NCBI GenBank assembly: GCA_024655965.1
Contig: JANLFL010000003.1
Span: forward strand, 186,001-250,000
Source of the DNA: Caldisericota bacterium
GTDB taxonomy: Bacteria; Caldisericota; JANLFM01
Reading direction: 5' to 3'
DNA: 64,000 bases
Below, one piece after another: positions 26,720 to 35,118 of the stretch. Position 1 is the stretch's first letter. Every line of letters begins with the position of its first letter. Under the pieces are notes generated by a model, which was given only the letters and a program-made list of their open reading frames with translations, was not told the DNA's origin and searched no databases. Both the position numbers and the translations under genes were made by a program.

Positions 26720-28676
26720 GGGGAAGAGGAACGGTGCCAAAAAAATAAAGGGAAAGGGGAAAGGGATTCCCGATAGGAATCTTCTCGAAAGGCGGCTTTT
26801 AATTCTCTTTTCTGTTTTAGTGACTCTTGTGGCTATAGTCGCCCTTTACCTTTACCTTCCCCCCGTATCTTCATTCCTCTGGGATGAACTGGGCTGGAAC
26901 CTCCTTTTAATCGTCCTTTTTTTTCTGGGGCTTGCCCTCCTGGTCAAGAAAGGAGTATTCATCCTCCGGTTTTTCCTGGCCTTCTTTTTCCTTTTTCTCC
27001 TGGCCTTCTCCATCCTGGGATTTTCTGGAGAGGGAGGAAGACTTCTCTTTAACGCTTTAAAACCCAATACCTGGATTTTCATCTTGATTGTATCCCTGTC
27101 ATCTGTAATTGTAGTTCTTTCTTTAACATGGCCCTTTATTCCCCTTTTTAAGAAAAAGGAAGAAAAAGTGGTCGTCCCCCTCCCAAAGGCCCGGAAGCCG
27201 GAAGCCAAAAGGAGAAAAGAAATCTCGCCTGTTTCAGAATCGACCGGGGGGGCAGTTTTTGCCCTACCCCCCTTTGATATCCTGAAAAAGCCACCTGCGG
27301 ATTCGGGGAAAAACCCTCGGAGGGAAACCCGAAATGTCGCCCAAATCCTTGAGCAACTTTTGAGAAGCTTCAACGTGGAAGCGAAAGTGAAAAACATCGA
27401 AGTCGGCCCGGCAATCACAAGATACGAATTGATGCTTGAACCAGGGATTCGCGTAACGAAGGTTTTAAGCTTATCCGAGGATATCGCCCTTGCTTTGGGT
27501 TCTCCGGGAATTAGGATCGAAACCCCTGTTCCCAACAAGCCACTAATTGGAATTGAGGTCCCCTTGGAAACCATTTCCACCGTCTATCTCAGGGAGATTA
27601 TTGAAAGCGAGGAATACCAGAAAGCAAAAACCAAGCTTCCCCTCGCTCTGGGGAAAGATATTGGTGGACATCCGGTAGTTGCCGATTTGCGGGAAATGCC
27701 CCACCTGCTGATTGCCGGGGCAACTGGTTCGGGGAAAAGCGTCTGTGTCAATGCCCTTCTCTGTGGGATCCTCTTTCGTTCCACACCTGACGATGTTCGC
27801 TTCATTTTGATCGATCCCAAGAGGGTGGAACTTTACAACTACCGGAGCCTCCCTCACCTTCTATATCCCCTGGTCGTGGATATCAAGCAAGCGGCTCTGG
27901 TCCTGAGGGATGTTGTGGAAGAGATGGAAGACCGGTTGGCAAAATTCTCCGAAGTTGGAGCCCGGGATATCGAGGCTTACAACTTGAAAGTAAAGGAAAA
28001 CGGGGGTGGCCCTCCCCTTCCTTATCTGGTGGTGATGATCGATGAGCTTGCGGACTTGATGATGGTTGCCCCTGCGGATGTGGAACATTACATTTGCCGG
28101 CTGGCTCAGCTTGCAAGGGCAACGGGAATTCACCTTGTGCTCGTCACCCAGAGGCCCTCCACTGATGTAATTACCGGATTGATCAAGGCCAACATTCCCT
28201 CGAGGATTTCTTTTGCCGTGGCCTCTTTGATGGACTCCAGGGTAATCCTCGACTCTCCGGGAGCGGAAAAACTCCTGGGAAAGGGGGACATGCTTTTCCA
28301 TCCAGTTTATTTGAACAAAGCGGTCCGCATCCAAGGAGCATTCGTAAGTGAGGAAGAAATCGACCGATTGGTGGACTTCTGGTTCAAGCAAGCTCCTGTT
28401 TCTCAATTCCGTCCGCTTCCTCAATACTCAGACGAAGAGGAGGGAGAGGAATACGAGGGTGCTGAGGACCCCTTGTTTGAGAAAGCGGTCGCTTTGGTAA
28501 TTCAAACCGGTGAAGGATCGGCTTCCATGCTCCAGAGAAAGTTGAAGATCGGTTATGCCAGGGCGGGGAGGCTGATCGATTTGATGGAAAAGATGGGGAT
28601 CGTGGGTCCTCCTTCGGGCTCCAAGCCCAGGCCGGTTTTGAAAAATCCCGATCAACAGGGCTTGAAGTTCAAATGA
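26706..28676 (+). CDS. ftsK: DNA translocase FtsK/SpoIIIE
   Basis: A 656-residue FtsK/SpoIIIE. About four N-terminal membrane helices (residues 30-150) anchor it at the septum, followed by a basic linker, the alpha/beta motor and the winged-helix gamma domain. Walker A is GATGSGKSVCVNALL near residue 338, Walker B is LVVMIDELADLMM, and LARATGIHLVLVTQRPSTDVITG follows. The gamma domain near the C-terminus has SASMLQRKLKIGYARAGRLID. The start overlaps rnj by 14 bases. Confidence 0.96.
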   Translation: MKANKGKRNGAKKIKGKGKGIPDRNLLERRLLILFSVLVTLVAIVALYLYLPPVSSFLWDELGWNLLLIVLFFLGLALLVKKGVFILRFFLAFFFLFLLAFSILGFSGEGGRLLFNALKPNTWIFILIVSLSSVIVVLSLTWPFIPLFKKKEEKVVVPLPKARKPEAKRRKEISPVSESTGGAVFALPPFDILKKPPADSGKNPRRETRNVAQILEQLLRSFNVEAKVKNIEVGPAITRYELMLEPGIRVTKVLSLSEDIALALGSPGIRIETPVPNKPLIGIEVPLETISTVYLREIIESEEYQKAKTKLPLALGKDIGGHPVVADLREMPHLLIAGATGSGKSVCVNALLCGILFRSTPDDVRFILIDPKRVELYNYRSLPHLLYPLVVDIKQAALVLRDVVEEMEDRLAKFSEVGARDIEAYNLKVKENGGGPPLPYLVVMIDELADLMMVAPADVEHYICRLAQLARATGIHLVLVTQRPSTDVITGLIKANIPSRISFAVASLMDSRVILDSPGAEKLLGKGDMLFHPVYLNKAVRIQGAFVSEEEIDRLVDFWFKQAPVSQFRPLPQYSDEEEGEEYEGAEDPLFEKAVALVIQTGEGSASMLQRKLKIGYARAGRLIDLMEKMGIVGPPSGSKPRPVLKNPDQQGLKFK

Positions 28677-28894
28677 AACCCCCCCTCCCTCTCAACCTGG
28701 GGGACGTCCTTCTTTTAAGGAAGAAACATCCCTGCGGGAACGACACCTGGGTGGTCATTCGCCTGGGAGCTGACATTAGAATTCGCTGTTTAAAATGTGG
28801 GCACTCCGTTTTGATCCCTCGCTCCAAACTGGAAAGGATGATCCGCAAAATTCTGGAGAGGGCAAATGAAAATAGGGATAGTCGGCCTGACTAA
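28673..28894 (+). CDS. DUF951 small protein
   Basis: A 73-residue DUF951 protein: GDVLLLRKKHPCGNDTW, VIRLGADIRIRCLKCGHSVLIPR. The three cysteines and compact size suggest a small metal-binding or nucleic-acid-binding fold, but no function is known. It commonly precedes ychF in Bacillota-like genomes, as here, and overlaps both neighbours. Confidence 0.9.
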   Translation: MKPPLPLNLGDVLLLRKKHPCGNDTWVVIRLGADIRIRCLKCGHSVLIPRSKLERMIRKILERANENRDSRPD

Positions 28895-29954
28895 CGCTGG
28901 GAAATCGACCCTTTTTACCGCATTGACCCGGGTTAAGGTTCCAATTAATAATTTTCCCTTTTGCACCATCGACCCCAATGTCGGGATTGTCCCGGTCCCT
29001 GATTTCCGGGTGGAAAAAATCGCCCAGATCACCAAACCTGAAAGAAAAGTTTACGCCACCGTGGAATTCGTGGATGTCGCTGGCCTCGTTCGGGGAGCGA
29101 GCAGGGGAGAGGGTTTAGGGAACCAGTTCCTGGCAAAAATGCGGGAAATGGACCTCCTGGTCCTGGTTATTCGGGCCTTCCCCGACCCTGAGGTCGTCCA
29201 TGTGGAAGGGGATGTCCAGCCCTTGAGGGACCTTGACCTGGTCCTCACCGAATTGGCTTTAAGCGACCTTGAGATCCTTTCCCGTAGACTTTCATATCTG
29301 GAAAAGGTGCCCAGGGGCTCCACATCTCAAGTACAAGAACTAAATGCCCTGAAAGAAGTTAAAGCTCTTCTGGAAAGAGGCGATTTCCAGGGACTTTCCC
29401 GGATTTCCGGGGATATTCGCAATTCCTTAGGGGGGTTTGGCTTCTTAACTCTCAAACCGATGGTTGTCCTGTTCAATCTTTCGGAGGGACAGCTTCAAAA
29501 TCAGGAGGAAACGGAAAGGCTCCTTGGGGAATTTAATGTGCGTTTTCCTTTCCTTAAAGGATTGAAGGCCTGTGCCCTTTTGGAAAAAGACCTCTGGGAA
29601 CTTTCCCCGGAGGAAAGGCAGGAATACCTGAAAGAATTGAAAATTGAGAGGAGTTCCCTTGAGGAGCTGATCCTGGCTTCCTACCGCATGCTTCAGTTGA
29701 TTACTTTCTTTACCATTCAGAGCTCAGAAGTCCGTGCCTGGTCGGTTCCCGAGGGAACCCGGGCCCAAAACGCTGCGGGGAAGATTCACACGGACATGGA
29801 AAGGGGATTCATCAAAGCCGAGGTGGTCTTCTGGGAGGAACTGGTTCGCGCTGGTGGGTGGGTTTCCGCAAAAGAAAAGGGGTTTTTGCGTTTGGAAGGA
29901 AAAGATTATAAGGTCCAGGATGGGGATGTCATTTTATTTAAATTTCAGGCGTAA
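28866..29954 (+). CDS. ychF: Redox-regulated ATPase YchF
   Basis: A 362-residue YchF/OLA1, an Obg-family member that prefers ATP and associates with ribosomes. G1 is GLTNAGKSTLFTAL (6-19), where most have GLPNVGKST. Then NFPFCTIDPNVGIVPVPD, DVAGLVRGASRGEGLGNQFL, and the C-terminal TGS domain with GTRAQNAAGKIHTDMERGFIKAEV. The noncanonical G4 segment that lacks NKxD fits the ATP preference of the family. Confidence 0.95.
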   Translation: MKIGIVGLTNAGKSTLFTALTRVKVPINNFPFCTIDPNVGIVPVPDFRVEKIAQITKPERKVYATVEFVDVAGLVRGASRGEGLGNQFLAKMREMDLLVLVIRAFPDPEVVHVEGDVQPLRDLDLVLTELALSDLEILSRRLSYLEKVPRGSTSQVQELNALKEVKALLERGDFQGLSRISGDIRNSLGGFGFLTLKPMVVLFNLSEGQLQNQEETERLLGEFNVRFPFLKGLKACALLEKDLWELSPEERQEYLKELKIERSSLEELILASYRMLQLITFFTIQSSEVRAWSVPEGTRAQNAAGKIHTDMERGFIKAEVVFWEELVRAGGWVSAKEKGFLRLEGKDYKVQDGDVILFKFQA

Positions 29955-29969
29955 AGGAGGTACTTAAAG

Positions 29970-30950
29970 TTGGTCATTCGGAATTTTATCATCCTGTTAA
30001 TTGATTTAATTTTCGGGGCCCTCATCGGGCTGGAATTGAAATTTTCCCTTTTGGGCCAGCTTTTCATCGAGCCTTACCGGTCTCTTATGCCGGCTGGATG
30101 GGGAATTCTTTTCCTTCTCTGGCTCCTGGTTCAAATCCCGGTGGTCAAAAAGGCTGTCTGGCCAGCCCTTGGAGCTATAATTGGACTTGCGGTAGCAGCC
30201 ATTATTCCCCTCTGGGAAAACCTTCCAGCAATTCACCTGGAAACAATTTTCGGTCCAGCTCTGTCGTTAATTTTCATCCTTTTGGCAACTGTTTTTGTTT
30301 CCCTTCCCCTGGAAAGGGCTGAAGCTCTGAGCAACTATCTTCCTGTTTTAAGGAGCAAGAGGATCATCATTCATTCCCCCGCAGGGCCATTCTGGCTTTT
30401 GTTTTCTATTGCCCTGGGGATCATCGGCGGAGTCACCTTATATCATCATTGGATCCCTTCCGCTTTTTTGATCTTTGTCAGTTCCCCCGAGCTTTTCCGG
30501 CTTATCTTTTATGTCCTTTTTGCCTCCTTATCCGGGTATTTAACCCTTTCCCCAGGTTGGGGAGCTTTTTCAGTTGCCCTCTTTGTTTTTTCCACGGAGT
30601 TTACCTTTCAATTCCTCTATACGGCTTACGCTTCATTAAGGGAAATGGTTTGGGAATTTGCGGGGATTTTTCTCGATCCCGCAAGGGTGATCGCTCCCTT
30701 GGCTTTCATCGTCGTTTCCTTCCTTTGGGGTTGGGCTTCTGGGAGATATGCCCGGAACCGACAGGCCCTTAAAGAAGCAAGGTTGGAAGCCCAGGTTGAA
30801 AAAGGCCCGGAAGCTCCCCCTCCTTCCCAAGAAAACCTCCAGATTGAGGCTCCCAACCCACCATCCTTAAAGAACTGTCCATCTTGCGGGGCTTCCATTG
30901 ACCCAGAAGCGGTTTTTTGTCCTAAGTGTGGGTTTAAGCAGGAAGGGTAG
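29970..30950 (+). CDS. Multi-pass membrane protein with a C-terminal zinc ribbon
   Basis: I do not recognise this 326-residue protein. It starts with TTG behind a GGAGG site. It has about eight hydrophobic helices (first at 3-25, then pairs to about 260), a charged helix with RNRQALKEARLEAQVEKG, a Pro-rich spacer, and a terminal zinc ribbon CPSCGASIDPEAVFCPKCGF. The ribbon resembles the zinc_ribbon_2 type found at ends of many bacterial membrane proteins. It sits between ychF and the rpsF operon. Role unknown. Confidence 0.75.
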   Translation: MVIRNFIILLIDLIFGALIGLELKFSLLGQLFIEPYRSLMPAGWGILFLLWLLVQIPVVKKAVWPALGAIIGLAVAAIIPLWENLPAIHLETIFGPALSLIFILLATVFVSLPLERAEALSNYLPVLRSKRIIIHSPAGPFWLLFSIALGIIGGVTLYHHWIPSAFLIFVSSPELFRLIFYVLFASLSGYLTLSPGWGAFSVALFVFSTEFTFQFLYTAYASLREMVWEFAGIFLDPARVIAPLAFIVVSFLWGWASGRYARNRQALKEARLEAQVEKGPEAPPPSQENLQIEAPNPPSLKNCPSCGASIDPEAVFCPKCGFKQEG

Positions 30951-30966
30951 AATTTTTCCCCCTATA

Positions 30967-31012
30967 TGGTAAAATACCTTGAATTTTAACCCTGTTCCGT
31001 AAAAGCGGAACC
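30967..31012 (+). promoter_or_regulatory. rpsF operon promoter (-10) and leader hairpin
   Basis: An extended -10 element TGGTAAAAT ends at 30975, with a poor -35. About 20 bases later GTTCCG and CGGAAC form a 6-bp stem around TAAAAG. The hairpin would lie near the 5' end of the rpsF-ssb-rpsR-rplI mRNA. rpsF leaders in other bacteria bind the S6:S18 complex, so this could be a regulatory site, though this is not shown by the sequence alone. Confidence 0.45.
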
Positions 31013-31037
31013 ATTTAGCCCGAAGGGAGTGATTTTT

Positions 31038-31343
31038 TTGCGTCAATACGAAACATGTTTCATTCTTCGCTCTTCGCTTTCTCCTGAAGAGACGGAAAAG
31101 GTGATGGAAAAAATCCAGAGCCTGATCACCGAATCCGGTGGGGAAATCCTCAAGAGGGACTCCTGGGGAAAGCGGCGGTTGGCTTACACCATCGAAAAGG
31201 AGAAGGAAGGCCAATACTTCTTCCTTCAGTTTAAGGAGAACCCCGCAGCCCTGATGGAATTCAAAAGGCAGTTAAAACTAATGCCCGAGGTCTTGCGATT
31301 CATGGTTTTAAAATTAGAGGACGGAGGAAAAAGTGCTGAATAG
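31038..31343 (+). CDS. rpsF: 30S ribosomal protein S6
   Basis: S6, about 101 residues, binding 16S rRNA with S18. RQYETCFILRSSLSPEE at the start and KRRLAYTIEKEKEGQYFFLQF in the middle are typical. The track start GTG 31029 overlaps the Shine-Dalgarno sequence AAGGGAG (31023-31029). TTG 31038 is eight bases after it and gives the usual MRxYE beginning, so it is preferred. It overlaps ssb by 11 bases. Confidence 0.94.
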   Translation: MRQYETCFILRSSLSPEETEKVMEKIQSLITESGGEILKRDSWGKRRLAYTIEKEKEGQYFFLQFKENPAALMEFKRQLKLMPEVLRFMVLKLEDGGKSAE

Positions 31344-31773
31344 GGTTTTTTTAATTGGCAGGTTGACCGCTGATCCCCAGTTGAAATTTACCCAGCAGGG
31401 AACTTCTTTCGCCACCTTCACGGTCGCCGTTGACACCGTCTCCTTGACCCCTTCCGGGGACAAGCGGACTAATACGGACTTTATTGATGTTGTCGTCTGG
31501 AGGAAGCAGGCGGTAAACGTATCTAATTTCCTGAAGAAAGGACGGTTGGTCTTCATCGAGGGAAGGCTGGCAATTCGTTCTTATGAGACCCAAGACGGGC
31601 AGAAGAGGAAAAAAGCTGAAGTAATCGCCCGGCAAGTCAAATTCCTGGAAAAAGCGGGCGTTCCCGCGGAGACGGGTGAATTGCCCGAGCTTCCCGAAAC
31701 CGAGGAAGAGGAAATTCCTGACCTTGGAAATGCAGACCTGGTTCCAGACACTGGAAACGACATACCCCTATAG
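31333..31773 (+). CDS. ssb: Single-stranded DNA-binding protein
   Basis: A 146-residue SSB with an N-terminal OB fold (LNRVFLIGRLTADPQLKFT, FIDVVVWRKQA, GRLVFIEGRLAIRSYET) and an acidic tail. The tip is NDIPL, where most bacterial SSBs end in DDIPF; this tip is the docking peptide for repair and replication proteins. The GTG start lies in the rpsF end, and the gene sits between rpsF and rpsR as in many Bacillota. Confidence 0.95.
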   Translation: MLNRVFLIGRLTADPQLKFTQQGTSFATFTVAVDTVSLTPSGDKRTNTDFIDVVVWRKQAVNVSNFLKKGRLVFIEGRLAIRSYETQDGQKRKKAEVIARQVKFLEKAGVPAETGELPELPETEEEEIPDLGNADLVPDTGNDIPL

Positions 31774-31783
31774 GAGGAAATAG

Positions 31784-32041
31784 ATGGAAGTTTCAAGAAG
31801 AAAGATGAGAGTTTCAAGGGACCGGAGGCCTAAGAAAAAATTCTGCGTTTTTTGCGCGGAAAAGGTGGAGGAGATCGATTATAAGGATATCAGCAGGTTA
31901 AAAAGGTTCCTTTCCGAGAAGGGGAAGATCATCCCCAGGAGGGTAACGGGAAACTGCGCCAAGCATCAAAGGGTCCTCGCCCGGGCAATTAAGCGGGCGA
32001 GGGAGATGGCCCTGATCCCCTACACCTCTGACCAAAAATGA
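31784..32041 (+). CDS. rpsR: 30S ribosomal protein S18 (zinc-binding type)
   Basis: An 85-residue S18 with the C+ zinc motif: KFCVFCAEK and a later NCAKHQR, plus [18 protein letters not shown] and the basic [11 protein letters not shown]. It partners S6 on 16S rRNA. Strong GGAGG site upstream. The stop overlaps the rplI ATG. Confidence 0.96.
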   Translation: MEVSRRKMRVSRDRRPKKKFCVFCAEKVEEIDYKDISRLKRFLSEKGKIIPRRVTGNCAKHQRVLARAIKRAREMALIPYTSDQK

Positions 32042-32490
32042 AAGTAATCCTTTTAAAGGATCATCCTTCCCTGGGAAAGGAGGGTGAGGTGGTCAACGTA
32101 AGCGATGGCTTCGCCAGGAATTTTCTGATCCCCCGGGGTATTGCAGCGGAGGCAACCCCGGGAATTGTCCAGGTTTTCCAAGAGAAAAAAGCCTCCCTTA
32201 AACAAAGGGAAGCCAAGGATCGCGCTGCAGCCCTGGCAATCGCTGAAGCCTTAAAAGGAAAGCGGATTGTGATCCCTGCGGAAGCCGGGGAAAAGGGAAG
32301 GCTTTTCGGTTCAGTAACAAACCAGCAGATCGTGGAGACGATCGAAGCTCTTTTCGGTTACCACCTGGACAAGAAGATGGTCATGTTGGATGAATCCATC
32401 CGCAGTGTGGGGGTCCATAAAGTCCCGATCAAACTCTTTCGGGATGTGCACCTTGAGCTGGAGGTTGAGGTCGTAAAGAAGGAGGATTAA
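32038..32490 (+). CDS. rplI: 50S ribosomal protein L9
   Basis: A 150-residue L9 of standard length. The N-terminal rRNA-binding domain has [19 protein letters not shown] and [17 protein letters not shown], followed by a long connecting helix and the C-terminal domain with [16 protein letters not shown]. It overlaps rpsR by four bases and precedes dnaB by four, a widespread arrangement. Confidence 0.96.
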   Translation: MKVILLKDHPSLGKEGEVVNVSDGFARNFLIPRGIAAEATPGIVQVFQEKKASLKQREAKDRAAALAIAEALKGKRIVIPAEAGEKGRLFGSVTNQQIVETIEALFGYHLDKKMVMLDESIRSVGVHKVPIKLFRDVHLELEVEVVKKED

Positions 32491-32494
32491 GGAA

Positions 32495-33841
32495 GTGAAA
32501 ACGGAAGTAACCCGCCTTCCTCCTTATAATTTAGAAGCGGAACAAGCTGTTTTGGGGTCAATGCTCATTGACCGGGACGCAATTGCCCAGGCTCTGGAAA
32601 TTTTAACCCCCGCGGATTTTTATCGGGAGCCCCACGGTGTGATCTTCAGCGCCATTTCCGAAATTTTTGAAAAAGGGGAGCCGGTGGACATCGTCACCGT
32701 GGTGGACTTTTTGAAGGATAAAGGGAAACTGGAACTGGTAGGGGGGGCTTCGTACATTGCCTCCCTTGCCCAGGTCGTTCCCACCGCTTCCAACGTTGTC
32801 TACTATGCCAGAATTGTGGAGGAGAAGGCAACCCTAAGAAGGCTGATCGAGGTGGGGACAAAAATCGCCTCTTTAGGGTACGATACGGAAACCAACGTGG
32901 AAGAACTGGTTGATCAAGCCGAAAAACTGGTTTACATGATCGCCCAGAGGCGGATGTCCAGCGACCTTATCCCCATGAACGAGCTTGTGAAAACAAGTTT
33001 TGAAAGAATCGACACCCTCTTTCAGAAAAAAACCCAGACAACGGGCGTCCCTTCGGGTTTCGAGGCTTTGGATCGCATCACCAGGGGTTTCCAGCCTGCC
33101 GATTTGATCATTGTGGCTGCCCGTCCCTCTGTGGGAAAAACCTCTTTCTGTCTCAATATCGCCGAGCACGTAGCGATAAAGGAAAAGATCCCCGTGGCCA
33201 TCTTCTCCCTGGAAATGTCCGCGGAGATGCTCGTTCAAAGGGTTCTCTGCTCCCGGGCAATGGTGGACAATCAAAGGCTGAGGAGCGGTTTCCTCGACGA
33301 CCAGGATTTCCATCGTTTGACCACCGCTTACGGAGAACTCTACCAGGCGCCCATTTTTATCGATGACACCCCCGGAATTTCGGTCATGGAAATTCGGCTT
33401 AAAGCGAGGAAGTTGAAGTCGAAAATGGGGGGCTTGGGACTGGTAATTGTGGACTACCTTCAACTGATGAGCACCCGAGGCAAGGCGGAGAATCGCGTTC
33501 AGGAAATTTCGGAGATCACCAGGAGTTTAAAGAACCTTGCCCGGGAGCTCAACGTACCCTTCCTGGTCATTTCTCAACTTTCCCGGGAGGTGGAAAAGAG
33601 GGAGAGCAAGAAGCCTCAACTTTCGGACCTGAGGGAGTCCGGTTCCATTGAACAAGATGCCGACGTGGTGATTCTCCTTTACCGCCCCGACGTGTATCAA
33701 CGCAATCTGGCCGATCCGGGGGTTACAGAGGTGAACATCGCCAAGCACCGCAATGGCCCCACGGACGTGATCGAATTGAAATTCCTCTCCCAGTTCACCA
33801 AGTTCGTTTCCATCGATAAGGCAAGGAAAGAGGAATATTAG
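32495..33841 (+). CDS. dnaB: Replicative DNA helicase DnaB
   Basis: A 448-residue DnaB. The N-terminal primase-binding collar starts PPYNLEAEQAVLGSMLID and the RecA-like motor has Walker A ARPSVGKTSFCLNIA, IFSLEMSAEMLVQR, the Walker B LGLVIVDYLQLM and SDLRESGSIEQDADVV. No intein is present. The start is GTG. It closes the rpsF operon. Confidence 0.97.
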   Translation: MKTEVTRLPPYNLEAEQAVLGSMLIDRDAIAQALEILTPADFYREPHGVIFSAISEIFEKGEPVDIVTVVDFLKDKGKLELVGGASYIASLAQVVPTASNVVYYARIVEEKATLRRLIEVGTKIASLGYDTETNVEELVDQAEKLVYMIAQRRMSSDLIPMNELVKTSFERIDTLFQKKTQTTGVPSGFEALDRITRGFQPADLIIVAARPSVGKTSFCLNIAEHVAIKEKIPVAIFSLEMSAEMLVQRVLCSRAMVDNQRLRSGFLDDQDFHRLTTAYGELYQAPIFIDDTPGISVMEIRLKARKLKSKMGGLGLVIVDYLQLMSTRGKAENRVQEISEITRSLKNLARELNVPFLVISQLSREVEKRESKKPQLSDLRESGSIEQDADVVILLYRPDVYQRNLADPGVTEVNIAKHRNGPTDVIELKFLSQFTKFVSIDKARKEEY

Positions 33842-33946
33842 AGGGGATATTTTTCGGGGACCTTTGGTAAGCCTACCCAAAATTTACAAAACCGGTTATA
33901 ATCACCATGGCTCCGGAAGGAGACTATTTTTTTCCCGCCTTAATAT

Positions 33947-33974
33947 TTGAGGCAAGCCGAATTACGGGTAAAAT
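33947..33974 (+). promoter_or_regulatory. Promoter for tRNA-Lys
   Basis: TTGAGG and TAAAAT with a 16-base spacer, ending 25 bases before the mature tRNA. The spacing suits initiation shortly upstream of the tRNA. Confidence 0.55.
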
Positions 33975-33999
33975 TCGCTTAAGGGAAAATCAATTTTGT

Positions 34000-34075
34000 G
34001 GGCCGTTAGCTCAGACGGTAGAGCATCTGCCTTTTAAGCAGAGGGTCGCAGGTTCGAGTCCTGCACGGCTCACCA
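34000..34075 (+). tRNA. trnK: tRNA-Lys (UUU)
   Basis: A full cloverleaf: 7-bp acceptor GGGCCGT/ACGGCTC with one G-T pair, D arm TAGCTCAGACGGTAGAGC, anticodon loop CTTTTAA in a TCTGC/GCAGA stem giving UUU, T arm with GGTTCGAGTCC, and an encoded CCA end. A T-run follows at 34076. Confidence 0.97.
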
Positions 34076-34091
34076 TTTTTTTAATTAAACC

Positions 34092-35096
34092 ATGAAAGCC
34101 TGGGTCCTCCGCTCTCAAGGAAAACCGATCAGGGAAAGGCTAAATTTTGAGAATTTTCCCGATCCTGTTCCTCACCAGGGTGAATTGTTGGTCAAGGTTT
34201 CTGCCTGCGCTTTATGCCGAACAGATTTACACATCCTTGAAGGGGACATCCCAGCGCACAAACTTCCCCTTATCCTCGGCCACCAAATTGTGGGAAGGGT
34301 ATTTAAGGTTGGGAAAGGCGTGAAAAAATTCCGGGTTGGCGATCGAGTGGGAATCCCCTGGTTAAACAGCGTTGACCAATCCTGCGATTTCTGCAAAAAG
34401 GGCCTGGAGAATTTATGTTCCGAGGGAAGGTTCACCGGCTACGATGTTGATGGGGGTTTTGCTGAATACACCATTATTAAAGAGGATTTTGCCTATGCTC
34501 TTCCCGAGGGACCCAGGGATTACGATCTGACCCCGCTATTGTGCGGGGGAGTGATCGGCTACCGGGCATTTCGTCTGGCCGAAGTTTCCCCGGGGGGGAA
34601 GCTCGGCCTTTATGGTTTTGGTTCCTCCGCCCACATCATCCTTCAGCTTGCAGTTAAGAAAGGGATCAAGGTCTTTGTCCGCTCAAGGGGGAGCTCGCGC
34701 CTTGAACTGGCAAAGACACTGGGTGCCACCTGGACAGGCGATTATTTTTCTCCTCTTCCGGAAGCCCTTCATTCGGTTATCATCTTCGCTCCCGCCGGGG
34801 AGATTGTCCCTCTGGCCCTTAAAGATGTGGAACGAGGGGGGAGGGTGATCCTCGCGGGGATCCACATGACCCCGATCCCCTCTTTTCCCTATCAATTGAT
34901 TTACCAGGAGCGGATGTTAAAATCCGTGGCTAATTCCACGAGGAACGACGTAAAGGAATTTTTAGAGGAAGCAATTCAGCACCAAGTGAAACCGGAGATA
35001 ACTCTTTACAAATTCCAGGATCTCCCCCAGGCCTTTGAGGACCTGTCCTCCGGGAAGCTCAAAGGGACCGGGGTTATTCTGGTAAAAAACGCATGA
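34092..35096 (+). CDS. Zinc-dependent alcohol dehydrogenase family protein
   Basis: A 334-residue medium-chain dehydrogenase/reductase. Catalytic zinc region: Cys42 in CALCRTDLH and His64 in LGHQIVG, where Gln replaces the usual Glu after His. The structural zinc loop normally has four cysteines; here the first is Asp95 (DQSCDFCKKGLENLC leaves Cys98, 101 and 109). The Rossmann segment LGLYGFGSSAHIILQLAVKKG is intact. The closest type is the AdhA-like alcohol dehydrogenase group; the substrate is unknown. Confidence 0.86.
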   Translation: MKAWVLRSQGKPIRERLNFENFPDPVPHQGELLVKVSACALCRTDLHILEGDIPAHKLPLILGHQIVGRVFKVGKGVKKFRVGDRVGIPWLNSVDQSCDFCKKGLENLCSEGRFTGYDVDGGFAEYTIIKEDFAYALPEGPRDYDLTPLLCGGVIGYRAFRLAEVSPGGKLGLYGFGSSAHIILQLAVKKGIKVFVRSRGSSRLELAKTLGATWTGDYFSPLPEALHSVIIFAPAGEIVPLALKDVERGGRVILAGIHMTPIPSFPYQLIYQERMLKSVANSTRNDVKEFLEEAIQHQVKPEITLYKFQDLPQAFEDLSSGKLKGTGVILVKNA

Positions 35097-35118
35097 CTTT
35101 TTTTGCTGGAGGAAGTTG

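Noticed and set aside
33842-33999. TATAAT at 33897 as tRNA-Lys promoter
   Set aside because: No -35 at suitable spacing. The TTGAGG/TAAAAT pair nearer the tRNA is better.
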